A stretch of DNA of 64,000 bases from CAIWHR01 sp963709525. GTDB lineage: Bacteria; Pseudomonadota; Gammaproteobacteria; Burkholderiales; Casimicrobiaceae. The DNA lies in NCBI GenBank assembly GCA_963709525.1, contig CAVPXB010000022.1, positions 1-64,000 of the forward strand, in the 5' to 3' direction. The number at the start of each line of letters is the position of its first letter. Position 1 is the stretch's first letter. This document shows, piece by piece, positions 47,437 through 56,218 of this stretch. The notes below the pieces were generated by a model. It did not search any database. It saw only the letters and a list, made by a program, of their open reading frames with translations, and was not told the DNA's origin. The position numbers were made by a program, and so were the translations under genes.

Positions 47437-48780
47437 CTACAGCGCGGCGAGCGTTTGCCGCAGGATCTCGACGATCGTATCGATGTGCCCGCGATCGGCG
47501 ATCAGCGGCGGCGCGATGATCGCCGCGTCGCCGGTCGTCTTGAGGTGCAGGCCATTGTCGAACAGCCTTTTCTGCAGCACGTATCCCCGCCGGCCGGGGA
47601 CGCCGTCCGGATGGACATCGATCCCCGCCAGCATCCCGTAGCCGCGGATGTCGGCGACTACCGGCAGGTCCCGCAGGGAAAACATCGCGTCGAGAAAATA
47701 CGGCGACAGGTCCCGCCCGCGCTCGAACAGCCCTTCATCCTTGTAGATGTCGAGGGTCGCCAGGCCCGCCGCGCAGGCGGCCGGGTTTCCGGAATAGGTG
47801 TAGCCGTGGAAGAACTCGATGGCCCCGTCGGGCGCCGCCTCCATCACGGTGTCGTGTATGCGCTCGCTGATGGCAACGGCTCCCATCGGCTGCGCGCCGT
47901 TGGTGAGTGCCTTGGCCATCGTGATCATGTCGGGCGTTGTGTCGAAGCTCTGCGCAGCGAAGGTCTGCCCCGTGCGGCCGAAACCGGTGATGACTTCGTC
48001 GAAAATGAGCAGAATGCCGTGCTGGTCGCAGATCTGACGCAGTCGCCTGAGATATCCTTTCGGCGGCACCAGGCAGCCGGTGGAGCCCGCGATCGGCTCG
48101 ACGACGCACGCCGCGATGTTCTCCGCGCCATGGAGGGTGACGAATCGGGCCAGGTCTTCGGCGAGTTCGGCGCCGTGCGCGCCTTCACCCGGCGTGAACA
48201 GGTTCTCCTTGAGGTGGGTGTGCCGCATGTGCGCGATGCCGGGCAACGCGGGCCCGAAGCGGCGCCGGTTGTTGACCAGCCCCGCCAACGAAACACCGCC
48301 GAAGTTGACGCCGTGATAGGCGCGCTCGCGCGAGATGAACATCGTGCGCCCGCCCTGGCCGCGCGCCTGGTGGAACGCCAGCGCGAGTTTCATCGCGGTG
48401 TCGATCGCTTCGGAACCGCTGTTGGCGAAAAAGATCCGCTTGAGGTCGCCGGGCGTCAGCTCGGCAATCCGGCGCGCGAACTCGAACTGCAGTGGATGGC
48501 CGCGCAGGAACGGGGCGATGAAGTCGAGTTCGGCGAGTTGACGCCCGACGGCCTCGCTAATCTCCCGGCGGCCGTGACCCGCGGCGCAGCAGAACAGGCC
48601 CGAGGCGGCGTCGATGATCCGTTGTCCGCGGTCGTTCCAGTAATGCATGCCCTCCGCGCGCACCACCATCTTCGGATCGCGCTTGAAATCGCGGTTCGGC
48701 GTGAACGGCATCCAGTACGCGTCGAGCGAGACGTCGCGCGCCAGGGCCTGGTTGTGCAGCGTGCGTTCGGCTTGACCCAT
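47437..48780 (-). CDS. class III omega-aminotransferase (beta-alanine or taurine:pyruvate type)
   Basis: PLP-dependent aminotransferase, 447 residues from ATG 48780. YWMPFTPNRDFKRDPKMVVR AEGMHYW is the N-terminal signature of omega-amino acid:pyruvate aminotransferases. Then SGSEAIDTAMKLALAFHQAR, FISRERAYHGVNFGGVSLAG, ILLIFDEVITGFGRTGQTFA with the PLP-contacting Asp, MITMAKALTNGAQPMGAVAI with the Schiff-base Lys, and HGYTYSGNPAACAAGLATLD. Amino donors in this clade include beta-alanine, taurine and diamines; pyruvate is the usual acceptor, giving alanine. Alanine dehydrogenase lies about 770 bp away, divergently. Confidence 0.88.
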   Translation of the reverse strand: MGQAERTLHNQALARDVSLDAYWMPFTPNRDFKRDPKMVVRAEGMHYWNDRGQRIIDAASGLFCCAAGHGRREISEAVGRQLAELDFIAPFLRGHPLQFEFARRIAELTPGDLKRIFFANSGSEAIDTAMKLALAFHQARGQGGRTMFISRERAYHGVNFGGVSLAGLVNNRRRFGPALPGIAHMRHTHLKENLFTPGEGAHGAELAEDLARFVTLHGAENIAACVVEPIAGSTGCLVPPKGYLRRLRQICDQHGILLIFDEVITGFGRTGQTFAAQSFDTTPDMITMAKALTNGAQPMGAVAISERIHDTVMEAAPDGAIEFFHGYTYSGNPAACAAGLATLDIYKDEGLFERGRDLSPYFLDAMFSLRDLPVVADIRGYGMLAGIDVHPDGVPGRRGYVLQKRLFDNGLHLKTTGDAAIIAPPLIADRGHIDTIVEILRQTLAAL

Positions 48781-49020
48781 CGATTTCTCCGCGTTGGCCG
48801 TTCGGCCCGTGTCGGGACCGCGATCGCGGGTCCACGGAGTCGAACTGCAGTCGATCATCGTACACCCGCGCGGCAACCGGCCGGGTGGGCACGCGGCGAG
48901 ACGGGCGCGCGCCTCGCCGTGCCGGAGGGCGCCCATTTCCGGTGCGTGTGGCTTGACTTGCGTCCCCCGGTGGGCGCCCAATACCGCGGTCAACGCAATG
49001 CGATTGAAGGAGGACTTGCA

Positions 49021-49443
49021 ATGAAGATTCGACCCTTGCGGTCGCTCTTGGCGGGACAGAGGCCGCTTACGGTTTCGGGCACGGCGTTTGTGCCGGAGGC
49101 GGCGCGGCTGATGCGGGACCGCAATGTCGGCGCCCTCATGGTCATGGACGGGACGCGGCTTGCCGGGGTGTTTACCGAGCGCGATGCGCTGTTCCGCGTG
49201 CTGGCGGCCGGGCGCGACCCGGCAACCACGCCCGTCTCGGCAGTGATGACGAAAAGTCCGCAGACCGTCCACCCCGACAAACCCTTCGTCGAGGCGCTGC
49301 GGATGATGCTGGAAGGGGGGTTCCGCAACGTTCCCATCGTGGAAAACGGGGAGGTGCTGGGCATGGTATCCGTCCGCGACGCGCTCGACCCCGAGGTCTA
49401 CGAGGCAAAGCGGGATCTCTCGCAGCGCGAGTACGATCGGTAG
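49021..49443 (+). CDS. two-CBS-domain protein
   Basis: A 140-residue protein made of two CBS domains, probably a nucleotide-binding regulatory unit. PLRSLLAGQRPLTVSGTAFV, VGALMVMDGTRLAGVFTERD ALFRVLAAG (CBS1), VSAVMTKSPQTVHPDKPFVE, GGFRNVPIVENGEVLGMVSV RDAL (CBS2). GAAGGAGG precedes the ATG. No membrane or enzyme domain is attached. It is 100 bp upstream of ald and co-directional. The ligand, often AMP, ATP or SAM, cannot be told. Confidence 0.88.
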   Translation: MKIRPLRSLLAGQRPLTVSGTAFVPEAARLMRDRNVGALMVMDGTRLAGVFTERDALFRVLAAGRDPATTPVSAVMTKSPQTVHPDKPFVEALRMMLEGGFRNVPIVENGEVLGMVSVRDALDPEVYEAKRDLSQREYDR

Positions 49444-49546
49444 CGCGGCCGGGTGCCGTCTTGTCCGGCGGCGCCGGCAGCAGCTAAGCTCGCTCGCTGA
49501 CCTTCAGACGGAGGTCCGCGTTCTTTTTTCTTTTGGAGTTCTCGTC

Positions 49547-50662
49547 ATGCGCATCGGTGTTCCCAAGGAAATCAAGGTTCTCGAAAACCGGGTTGGACTC
49601 GTGCCCGCCAGCGTTCGCGAAGCTGTCGCCCACGGGCACGAAGTCATCGTCGAGCACAATGCGGGGCAGGGCATAGGCATGGACGACGACGCGTATCGCA
49701 AGGCGGGCGCGCGCGTCGTGGGCACGGCCCAGGACGTGTTCGACGCGGCGGAAATGGTCGTCAAGGTCAAGGAGCCGCAGGCCGGCGAGCGGAAGATGCT
49801 GCAGCGCGGGCAGATCCTGTTCACCTACCTCCACCTCGCGCCGGATCCCGAGCAGGCGAAAGACCTCGTGGACAGCGGCGCCGTCTGCATCGCTTACGAA
49901 ACCGTGACTTCGGCGACCGGCGGGCTGCCGTTGCTCGCCCCGATGTCCGAGGTCGCCGGCCGGATGTCGATCCAGGCCGGGGCCTATTACCTCGAAAAAC
50001 CGCACGGCGGTCTGGGCGTGCTGCTCGGCGGCGTGCCAGGCGTCGATCCGGCCAAGGTGGTGATTCTCGGCGGCGGCGTCGTGGGCTCGCACGCGGCCGA
50101 CATCGCGCTCGGGATGGGTGCGGATGTCTGGGTCCTCGATCGCAACACCGAGGTGCTGCGCGCGCTGTGGCGTCAGTTCGGCCGTCCGCTCAATACGGTG
50201 TTTTCGACGCGCGACGCCATCGAGCGGCACGTCACGTCCGCCGATCTCGTCGTCGGTGGCGTGCTGATCCCCGGCGCCTTCGCGCCCAAGCTTGTTTCGG
50301 CCGAGATCGTCAAGCGGATGAAGCCGGGGTCGGTGATCGCCGACGTGGCCATCGATCAGGGCGGTTGCTTCGAAACCTCGCATCCGACGACGCATGCCGA
50401 TCCGGTGTATGTCGTCGACGGCGTCACCCATTACTGCGTGGCGAACATGCCGGGCGCCGTGCCGCGCACGTCCACCTTCGCGCTCAACAACGCGACGCTG
50501 CCGTTCGTGCTGTCGCTGGCGGACAAGGGCTGGAAAAAGGCGCTCGGCGACGACCCGCACCTCAGGAACGGGCTCAACATCGCGTTCGGCAAGGTCACCT
50601 GCCAGCCGGTGGCAGAGGCGTTGGGCTATGGATTTGTCGCGCCCGAGGCGATGATGGCGTAG
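49547..50662 (+). CDS. ald: alanine dehydrogenase
   Basis: NAD-dependent interconversion of L-alanine with pyruvate and ammonium. 371 residues: MRIGVPKEIKVLENRVGLVP; VKVKEPQAGERKMLQRGQIL FTYLHLAPD with the catalytic Lys and His; the NAD-binding motif VVILGGGVVGSHAADIALGM; VTSADLVVGGVLIPGAFAPK; SVIADVAIDQGGCFETSHPT THADP with the catalytic Asp. Length normal, frame intact. Together with the neighbouring aminotransferase it could recycle alanine back to pyruvate. Confidence 0.96.
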   Translation: MRIGVPKEIKVLENRVGLVPASVREAVAHGHEVIVEHNAGQGIGMDDDAYRKAGARVVGTAQDVFDAAEMVVKVKEPQAGERKMLQRGQILFTYLHLAPDPEQAKDLVDSGAVCIAYETVTSATGGLPLLAPMSEVAGRMSIQAGAYYLEKPHGGLGVLLGGVPGVDPAKVVILGGGVVGSHAADIALGMGADVWVLDRNTEVLRALWRQFGRPLNTVFSTRDAIERHVTSADLVVGGVLIPGAFAPKLVSAEIVKRMKPGSVIADVAIDQGGCFETSHPTTHADPVYVVDGVTHYCVANMPGAVPRTSTFALNNATLPFVLSLADKGWKKALGDDPHLRNGLNIAFGKVTCQPVAEALGYGFVAPEAMMA

Positions 50663-50758
50663 GCCAGCCCCGGCAGTCACCAGGGAAGATCTTCCGCTGC
50701 GTCGAGGCGACTGCGCCAGATCATTGTTTTTATCGGGATTTGGGCCTTCCTTACATCG

Positions 50759-50798
50759 CTGTCACACGCTTTTTCGAATTTGTCATCGCGCTGTAACA
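50759..50798 (+). promoter_or_regulatory. candidate Pho box upstream of pstS
   Basis: CTGTCACACGC, TTTTTCGAATT, TGTCATCGCGC, CTGTAAC are spaced in 11-bp steps, matching the PhoB direct-repeat consensus CTGTCAT-like units in three of four positions. It ends about 50 bp before pstS, where PhoB would replace a -35 element. phoB itself lies in the same operon. Confidence 0.65.
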
Positions 50799-50846
50799 GG
50801 CGGCCGCAATGATGCGTGCTGTCTGCAACCCGCGAGGACCATCGAA

Positions 50847-51887
50847 ATGCGCATGACGTTGACCCAAGGTTTCATCGCCGCCGCCTTCGCGTGCGGCCTT
50901 TCGCAAGCTGTTGCCGCCGACATCACCGGTGCCGGTGCGACGTTCCCCTATCCGATTTACGCCAAGTGGGCCGATGCCTACAAGAAGGCCACCAACATCG
51001 GCATGAATTACCAGTCGATCGGATCCGGCGGTGGCATCGCGCAGATCAAGGCCAGGACCGTCGACTTCGGCGCGTCGGACGCGCCGCTGAAGGCCGAGGA
51101 CCTGCAGAAGGAAGGCCTGCTCCAGTTCCCGGCGATCATCGGTGGCGTCGTTCCGATCGTGAATCTGGAAGGCATCGCCCCGGGGCAGCTGCGCTTCACC
51201 GGCCCCGTGCTCGCCGACATCTATCTGGGCAAGATCAAGAGCTGGAACGACAAGGCGATCGCCGACATCAATCCGGGCGTCAAGCTGCCCGCCGACCCGA
51301 TCACCGTCGTGCGCCGATCGGACGGCTCGGGTACGACGTTCCTGTGGACCGACTATCTGTCGAAAGTGAGCCCCGAATGGAAGCAGAAGGTCGGCTCTTC
51401 GACCGCCGTCGCGTGGCCAGAAGGCGTTGGCGGCAAGGGCAACGAGGGCGTGGCCGCCTACGTGCAGCGGATCAAGGGTTCGATCGGCTACGTCGAGTAC
51501 GCCTACGCGAAAAGGAACAAGATGTCGTTTGGCGGGGTCCAGAATCGCGACGGTCAGTTCGTGCTGCCCGACGACGAGACGTTCCAGGCCGCCGCCGCCG
51601 GTGCCGACTGGAAGGGCACGCCGGGAATGGGCGTGGTGCTTACCGACCAGGCCGGCAAGGCGAGCTGGCCCATCACCGGCGCCTCGTTCATCCTGATGCA
51701 CAACAAGCAGGAGAAGGCGGCCAATGGCATCGAGGTGATGAAGTTCTTCGAATGGTCGTTCAAGAACGGTGCGGCGATGGCCACCGAGCTTGATTACGTG
51801 CCGATTCCGAGTGGGGTCGCGAAGCAGATCGCCGATGCCTGGAAGGCGAACGTCAAGGACGCCGACGGCAAGGCACTCTGGAACTGA
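50847..51887 (+). CDS. pstS: phosphate ABC transporter, periplasmic binding protein
   Basis: High-affinity phosphate-binding protein, 346 residues. Signal peptide MRMTLTQGFIAAAFACGLSQ AVA, mature AADITGAGATFPYP. Phosphate contacts: GAGATFPYPIYAKWA, QSIGSGGGIAQI, VDFGASDAPLKAEDL and RRSDGSGTTFLWTDYLSKV. ATG at 50847 (a second at 50853). First gene of pstSCAB-phoU-phoB-phoR, with a Pho-box-like array upstream, so it is expected to be induced by phosphate starvation. A 94-bp GC-rich gap before pstC may limit expression of the membrane genes. Confidence 0.96.
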   Translation: MRMTLTQGFIAAAFACGLSQAVAADITGAGATFPYPIYAKWADAYKKATNIGMNYQSIGSGGGIAQIKARTVDFGASDAPLKAEDLQKEGLLQFPAIIGGVVPIVNLEGIAPGQLRFTGPVLADIYLGKIKSWNDKAIADINPGVKLPADPITVVRRSDGSGTTFLWTDYLSKVSPEWKQKVGSSTAVAWPEGVGGKGNEGVAAYVQRIKGSIGYVEYAYAKRNKMSFGGVQNRDGQFVLPDDETFQAAAAGADWKGTPGMGVVLTDQAGKASWPITGASFILMHNKQEKAANGIEVMKFFEWSFKNGAAMATELDYVPIPSGVAKQIADAWKANVKDADGKALWN

Positions 51888-51981
51888 CGTCGATGTCGCG
51901 GGGCCGCGGGCGGCGTCCGCGGTTCACGGCGTCCGGCGGCCGCTGGTGCGCAGTGGCCGTTCCGATTTTCCAGGGGGTATC

Positions 51982-53013
51982 ATGAGCAACCACGCGGCGA
52001 CCGCCTCGCCTCCCGGATCCATGTCCACCGATCGACCGCCTCGCGAGCAGCGCGAGCCGCAGCCTCCCGCGCGACGCGAGTCCGCCGGCCGCTGGCAGGA
52101 CGTGTTGTTCGAGAACACGACGCGCTTTTTCGCGTTGCTGGTGCTCGCGACGCTGGCCGGCATCCTGCTTGCGCTGCTGGTCACCGCATGGCCGGCGCTG
52201 CAGAAGTTCGGCGCTGCCTTCTTTTTCACCAACGTCTGGAATCCGGTCACAAGCGACTTCGGCGGCCTCGCGCCGATTTTCGGCACGCTGGTCACCTCGT
52301 TCATCGCCCTGCTGATCGGCGTGCCGGTCAGCTTCGGCATTGCGTTGTTTCTCACCGAAATGTGCCCGGCGCCGCTGAAGCGCCCGTTGGGCACCGCGGT
52401 CGAGTTGCTCGCGGCCATTCCTTCGATCATCTACGGCATGTGGGGGCTGTTCGTCTTCGCCCCGCTCTTCGGCGACTACATTCAACCGTTGCTCACGGCG
52501 ACGGTCGGCAAGCTGCCGGTGGTCGGCGCGCTGTTCCAGGGCGCCCCTAATGGCATCGGGATCCTGACCGCAGGGATCATCCTGTCGGTGATGATCATCC
52601 CCTTCGTCGCTTCGGTGATGCGCGACGTGTTCGAGATCGTGCCCCCGGTGCTGAAGGAGTCGGCCTACGGCATCGGCGCGACCACCTGGGAGGTGGTCTG
52701 GAACATCGTGCTGCCCTACACCAAGGTCGGTGTGATCGGCGGTGTCATGCTGGGCCTGGGCCGTGCGCTGGGCGAGACGATGGCGGTGACCTTCGTCATC
52801 GGCAACGCCTACAAGATCAGCGCCGGTCTGTTCGAGCCGGGCAACTCGATCGCCTCGGCGCTCGCCAACGAATTCAACGAAGCGGCCGATCCGGTGCATA
52901 GAGCGTCACTGATCGCGCTCGGGCTGGTGCTGTTCGTGCTTACCTTCATCGTGCTCGCTCTGGCCCGGATGCTGATCGCCCAGCTGGCCAAGGGCGAAGG
53001 CAAGCGAACCTGA
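51982..53013 (+). CDS. pstC: phosphate ABC transporter permease PstC
   Basis: Inner-membrane permease, 343 residues. A 40-residue charged cytoplasmic N-terminus (STDRPPREQREPQPPARRES) precedes six helices, for example FFALLVLATLAGILLALLVT. The ABC permease loop contains LKESAYGIGATTWEVVWNIV LPYTKVGVIGGVMLGLGRAL GETMAV, typical of PstC with the conserved Arg/Glu. Start ATG 51982 follows GGGGGT. pstA starts 1 bp after its stop. Confidence 0.95.
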   Translation: MSNHAATASPPGSMSTDRPPREQREPQPPARRESAGRWQDVLFENTTRFFALLVLATLAGILLALLVTAWPALQKFGAAFFFTNVWNPVTSDFGGLAPIFGTLVTSFIALLIGVPVSFGIALFLTEMCPAPLKRPLGTAVELLAAIPSIIYGMWGLFVFAPLFGDYIQPLLTATVGKLPVVGALFQGAPNGIGILTAGIILSVMIIPFVASVMRDVFEIVPPVLKESAYGIGATTWEVVWNIVLPYTKVGVIGGVMLGLGRALGETMAVTFVIGNAYKISAGLFEPGNSIASALANEFNEAADPVHRASLIALGLVLFVLTFIVLALARMLIAQLAKGEGKRT

Positions 53014-53014
53014 G

Positions 53015-53911
53015 ATGGCTACCGAAATGTCCACGACTCAAGCGACCACCACGGCCCCGGCGCAGGCCACCTCGCCGCTCTACCGGCGGCGCCTGCGGAC
53101 CAACCGCATCAACCTGATCCTGTCGATGGCCGCGATGGCCTTCGGCATGGCGTTCCTGCTCTGGATCCTGATCGTTCTCTTCGGCAAGGGCTTCGCTGCG
53201 CTGTCGCCGACCTTGTTCACCCAGATGACGCCGCCGCCCGGATCCGAAGGCGGCCTCGCCAACGCCATCTTCGGCAGCGTCGTGATCGTTGCCGCCGCCA
53301 CCTTCATCAGCACCCCGATCGGCATCCTGGCCGGGATCTACCTCGCCGAGTTCGGCAAGGACGGCTGGGTCGCAAGGGTGACGCGGTTCATCAACGACAT
53401 CCTGCTCTCCGCGCCATCGATCGTCATAGGCCTGTTCGTCTACACCGTCTACGTCGCACCCGTGCAGCACTTTTCGGGCTGGGCGGGCTCGGTCGCTCTG
53501 GCGCTGATCGCGGTGCCGGTCGTCGTGAGGACGACGGAGAACATGTTGCACCTGGTCCCGGTAAGCTTGCGCGAGGCGGCGGTCGCGCTCGGCGCGCCGA
53601 TGTGGAAGGTGATCCTGATGGTCACGCTGCGCGCCGTGCGCGGCGGCGTGATCACCGGCATCCTGCTGGCCGTGGCCCGCGTTTCCGGCGAGACCGCGCC
53701 GTTGCTGTTCACCGCGCTCAACAACCAGTTCTGGAGCGGCAACATGAACGCCCCGATGGCGAACCTGCCGGTGGTCATCTTCCAGTTCGCCATGAGTCCC
53801 TACGAGGACTGGAAGGCGCTGGCCTGGGCAGCGGCGCTCCTGATCACGCTGACCGTGCTGGTCCTGAACATCCTCGCCCGCACGCTGTTCCACCCCTCGT
53901 CGACGCGCTGA
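53015..53911 (+). CDS. pstA: phosphate ABC transporter permease PstA
   Basis: Second permease subunit, 298 residues. NRINLILSMAAMAFGMAFLL WILIVLFGKG (first helix), ANAIFGSVVIVAAATFISTP IGILAGIYLAEFG, and the coupling loop VPVSLREAAVALGAPMWKVI LMVTLRAVRGGVITGILLAV ARVSGETAPLL, diagnostic of PstA. The tail includes MSPYEDWKALAWAAALLITL. Directly follows pstC (TGA-G-ATG). pstB follows after 25 bp. Confidence 0.95.
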   Translation: MATEMSTTQATTTAPAQATSPLYRRRLRTNRINLILSMAAMAFGMAFLLWILIVLFGKGFAALSPTLFTQMTPPPGSEGGLANAIFGSVVIVAAATFISTPIGILAGIYLAEFGKDGWVARVTRFINDILLSAPSIVIGLFVYTVYVAPVQHFSGWAGSVALALIAVPVVVRTTENMLHLVPVSLREAAVALGAPMWKVILMVTLRAVRGGVITGILLAVARVSGETAPLLFTALNNQFWSGNMNAPMANLPVVIFQFAMSPYEDWKALAWAAALLITLTVLVLNILARTLFHPSSTR

Positions 53912-53936
53912 AGCAACCGAAATCCCGGAGAATCCG

Positions 53937-54749
53937 ATGGTGTTCCAAACGGTCGTACCGCGGCCCGAAGCGCAGATGAAGACTCTGCCTCCGGCGGCGG
54001 CCAAGATGTCGATCCGCAAGCTCGATTTCTTCTATGGCAAGTTCCAGGGGCTGAAGGACATCAACCTCGATATCGGGGAGCGCCAGGTGACCGCGTTCAT
54101 CGGCCCTTCCGGCTGCGGCAAGTCGACGCTGCTGCGGACGCTGAACCGCATGTACTCGCTCTACCCCGGCCAGCGCGCCGTCGGCGACATCCAGTTCAAC
54201 GGGCAGAACATCCTCGCGCCCGGGGTCGACCTCAACATGCTGCGCGCCAAGGTCGGGATGGTGTTCCAGAAGCCGACGCCGTTTCCGATGTCGATCTACG
54301 ACAATATCGCGTTCGGAGTGAGCCTCTACGAGACGCTCTCGTCCCGGCAGATGGACGAGCGCGTCGAGTGGGCGCTGACGAAAGCGGCAATGTGGGATGA
54401 AGCGAAGGACAAGCTGAAACAGAGCGGCATGGCGCTGTCCGGCGGTCAGCAGCAGCGCCTTTGCATCGCTCGCGCGGTGTCAGTGCAGCCGGAGATGCTG
54501 CTGCTCGACGAACCGACGTCGGCGCTGGATCCGATTTCCACCGCCAAGATCGAGGAGCTCATCACCGAGCTCAAGCGCGACTACACGGTGGCGATCGTCA
54601 CCCACAACATGCAGCAGGCAGCGCGCGTCTCCGACTTCACCGCCTACATGTACCTCGGCGAGCTGATCGAGTTCGGGGCGACCGACTCGATCTTCGTCAA
54701 GCCGGCGCGAAGGGAAACCGAGGACTACATCACCGGGCGGTTCGGCTGA
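53937..54749 (+). CDS. pstB: phosphate ABC transporter ATP-binding protein
   Basis: ATPase of the phosphate importer, 270 residues. MSIRKLDFFYGKFQGLKDIN LDI, Walker A TAFIGPSGCGKSTLLRTLNR, Q-loop VGMVFQKPTPFPMSIYDNIA, signature LSGGQQQRLCIARAVSVQPE, Walker B LLLDEPTSALDP, H-loop IVTHNMQQAARVSD. The first 23 residues (MVFQTVVPRPEAQMKTLPP) are a weakly conserved extension; an internal ATG is possible. Followed by phoU. Confidence 0.96.
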   Translation: MVFQTVVPRPEAQMKTLPPAAAKMSIRKLDFFYGKFQGLKDINLDIGERQVTAFIGPSGCGKSTLLRTLNRMYSLYPGQRAVGDIQFNGQNILAPGVDLNMLRAKVGMVFQKPTPFPMSIYDNIAFGVSLYETLSSRQMDERVEWALTKAAMWDEAKDKLKQSGMALSGGQQQRLCIARAVSVQPEMLLLDEPTSALDPISTAKIEELITELKRDYTVAIVTHNMQQAARVSDFTAYMYLGELIEFGATDSIFVKPARRETEDYITGRFG

Positions 54750-54799
54750 GCGCTGCCGGAACGCCGCAGCTCCGCACCCATGGACCCAATGGAAAGCAA

Positions 54800-55507
54800 A
54801 TGAGTGAACACACGCACAAGCAGTTCGACGCCGAGATGGATTCGATTCGCGCCGGTGTCCTTGCGATGGGCGGCCTGGTCGAGACGCAACTCGCGCGCGC
54901 GATCGAAATCCTCAAGGATGGAGACGATCAGGGAGCGATGGATCGGATCGGTGCCGTCGAGCGGGAAATCAATGCGGCGCAGGTCGACATGGACCAGCTG
55001 TGCAGCCAGATCATCGCCAAGCGGCAGCCGGCCGCGATCGACCTGCGGATGATCCTCACCGTCACAAAGATCGTCAACGACCTCGAGCGCATCGGCGACG
55101 AGGTGAAGAAGATCGCCTACAAGGCGGCGCAGACGCGCGATGCTTCCCGCCTTCAGCAAGTGCGCCACTTCACCGCGACCCGCGCGGCCGGGCAGGCGGG
55201 CGCGATGCTGCAGCTCGCGCTGGATGCGTTCGCGCGGCTTGATCCCGTTGGGGCGACCGAGGTTATCGATCACGACAAGGAGATCGATGCGGCGTTCGCT
55301 GGGATGCTGCGGCAGCTGATCAGCTACATGATGGAAGATCCGCGGACGATCTCGGCTGCACTGGAGATCGTCTTCGTGGCGAAGTCGATCGAGCGTGTCG
55401 GCGATCACGCCAAGAACATCGCCGAGGCCGTCGTGCAGCTGGTCAAGGGTACCGATGTTCGGCACGCTTCGGTCGCCGAGATACGCGCCGAGGTGGCCAA
55501 GGAATGA
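54800..55507 (+). CDS. phoU: phosphate signalling regulator PhoU
   Basis: Peripheral protein that links PstSCAB to PhoR and keeps the Pho regulon off when phosphate is plentiful. 235 residues in two three-helix bundles, each with the metal-binding E/D-x3-D motif: TVTKIVNDLERIGDEVKKIA YKAA and EIVFVAKSIERVGDHAKNIA EAV. ATG 54800. The stop overlaps the phoB start (ATGA at 55504-55507). Confidence 0.95.
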   Translation: MSEHTHKQFDAEMDSIRAGVLAMGGLVETQLARAIEILKDGDDQGAMDRIGAVEREINAAQVDMDQLCSQIIAKRQPAAIDLRMILTVTKIVNDLERIGDEVKKIAYKAAQTRDASRLQQVRHFTATRAAGQAGAMLQLALDAFARLDPVGATEVIDHDKEIDAAFAGMLRQLISYMMEDPRTISAALEIVFVAKSIERVGDHAKNIAEAVVQLVKGTDVRHASVAEIRAEVAKE

Positions 55508-56193
55508 CGCCGGTCATTCTGGCGGTCGAGGACGAACCTGCAATCCTCGAACTGCTCAAGGTCAATCTGGTCGATGCCGGCTACGAGGTGCTGACCGCTC
55601 CCGACGCCGAGACCGCGGAGCAGTTGCTCAGGGATGCGCTGCCCGACCTCGTGCTGCTCGACTGGATGCTCCCGGGCAAGTCGGGGCTCGACTGGGCCAG
55701 GACGCTGCGCGCGAGCGCCCGGACGCGCGAATTGCCGATCATCATGTTGACTGCGCGCAGCGACGAGGCGGACAAGGTCGTCGGACTGGAGGCCTGGGTC
55801 GACGACTATGTCACCAAGCCGTTCAGCCCGCGCGAACTCAAGGCGCGGATCAAGGCGGTGCTGCGCCGCCGGGCGCCGGAGGCCGCGCAGGAACCGCTGG
55901 AGGTCGGCCCGCTCAAGCTCGATCCCGGCACGCACCGGGTGACCGCCGGCGGCGCGCCGGTCGTCCTGGGCCCGACCGAATTCCGTTTGCTTCGGTTCTT
56001 CCTGGCGCGGCCGGAGCGCGTGCACACGCGAATGCAGCTGCTCGACCAGGTCTGGGGCGATCACGTCTACATCGAGGAACGCACCGTCGATGTCCATATC
56101 CGCCGCCTGCGCCTCGCGCTCGAGCCGTTCGGCCACGCGGGAATGATCGAGACGGTTCGCGGTACCGGTTACCGGCTTGCGGCGCCGCGTTGA
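55504..56193 (+). CDS. phoB: phosphate regulon response regulator PhoB
   Basis: OmpR-type response regulator, 229 residues. The receiver has acidic pocket VEDEPAI, phospho-acceptor Asp in DLVLLDWMLPGKSG, IIMLTAR and YVTKPFSPRELKARIKAVLR. The winged helix has LGPTEFRLLRFFLARPERVH TRMQLLDQVWGDHVYIEERT VDVHIRRLR. A small oddity is GLEAWVDDYVTKPF where most PhoB have GLE-x-GADDY. Overlaps phoU by 4 bp and precedes phoR by 25 bp. Confidence 0.96.
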   Translation: MTPVILAVEDEPAILELLKVNLVDAGYEVLTAPDAETAEQLLRDALPDLVLLDWMLPGKSGLDWARTLRASARTRELPIIMLTARSDEADKVVGLEAWVDDYVTKPFSPRELKARIKAVLRRRAPEAAQEPLEVGPLKLDPGTHRVTAGGAPVVLGPTEFRLLRFFLARPERVHTRMQLLDQVWGDHVYIEERTVDVHIRRLRLALEPFGHAGMIETVRGTGYRLAAPR

Positions 56194-56218
56194 GACGGAA
56201 AGGCGAGGACGCTGCACG

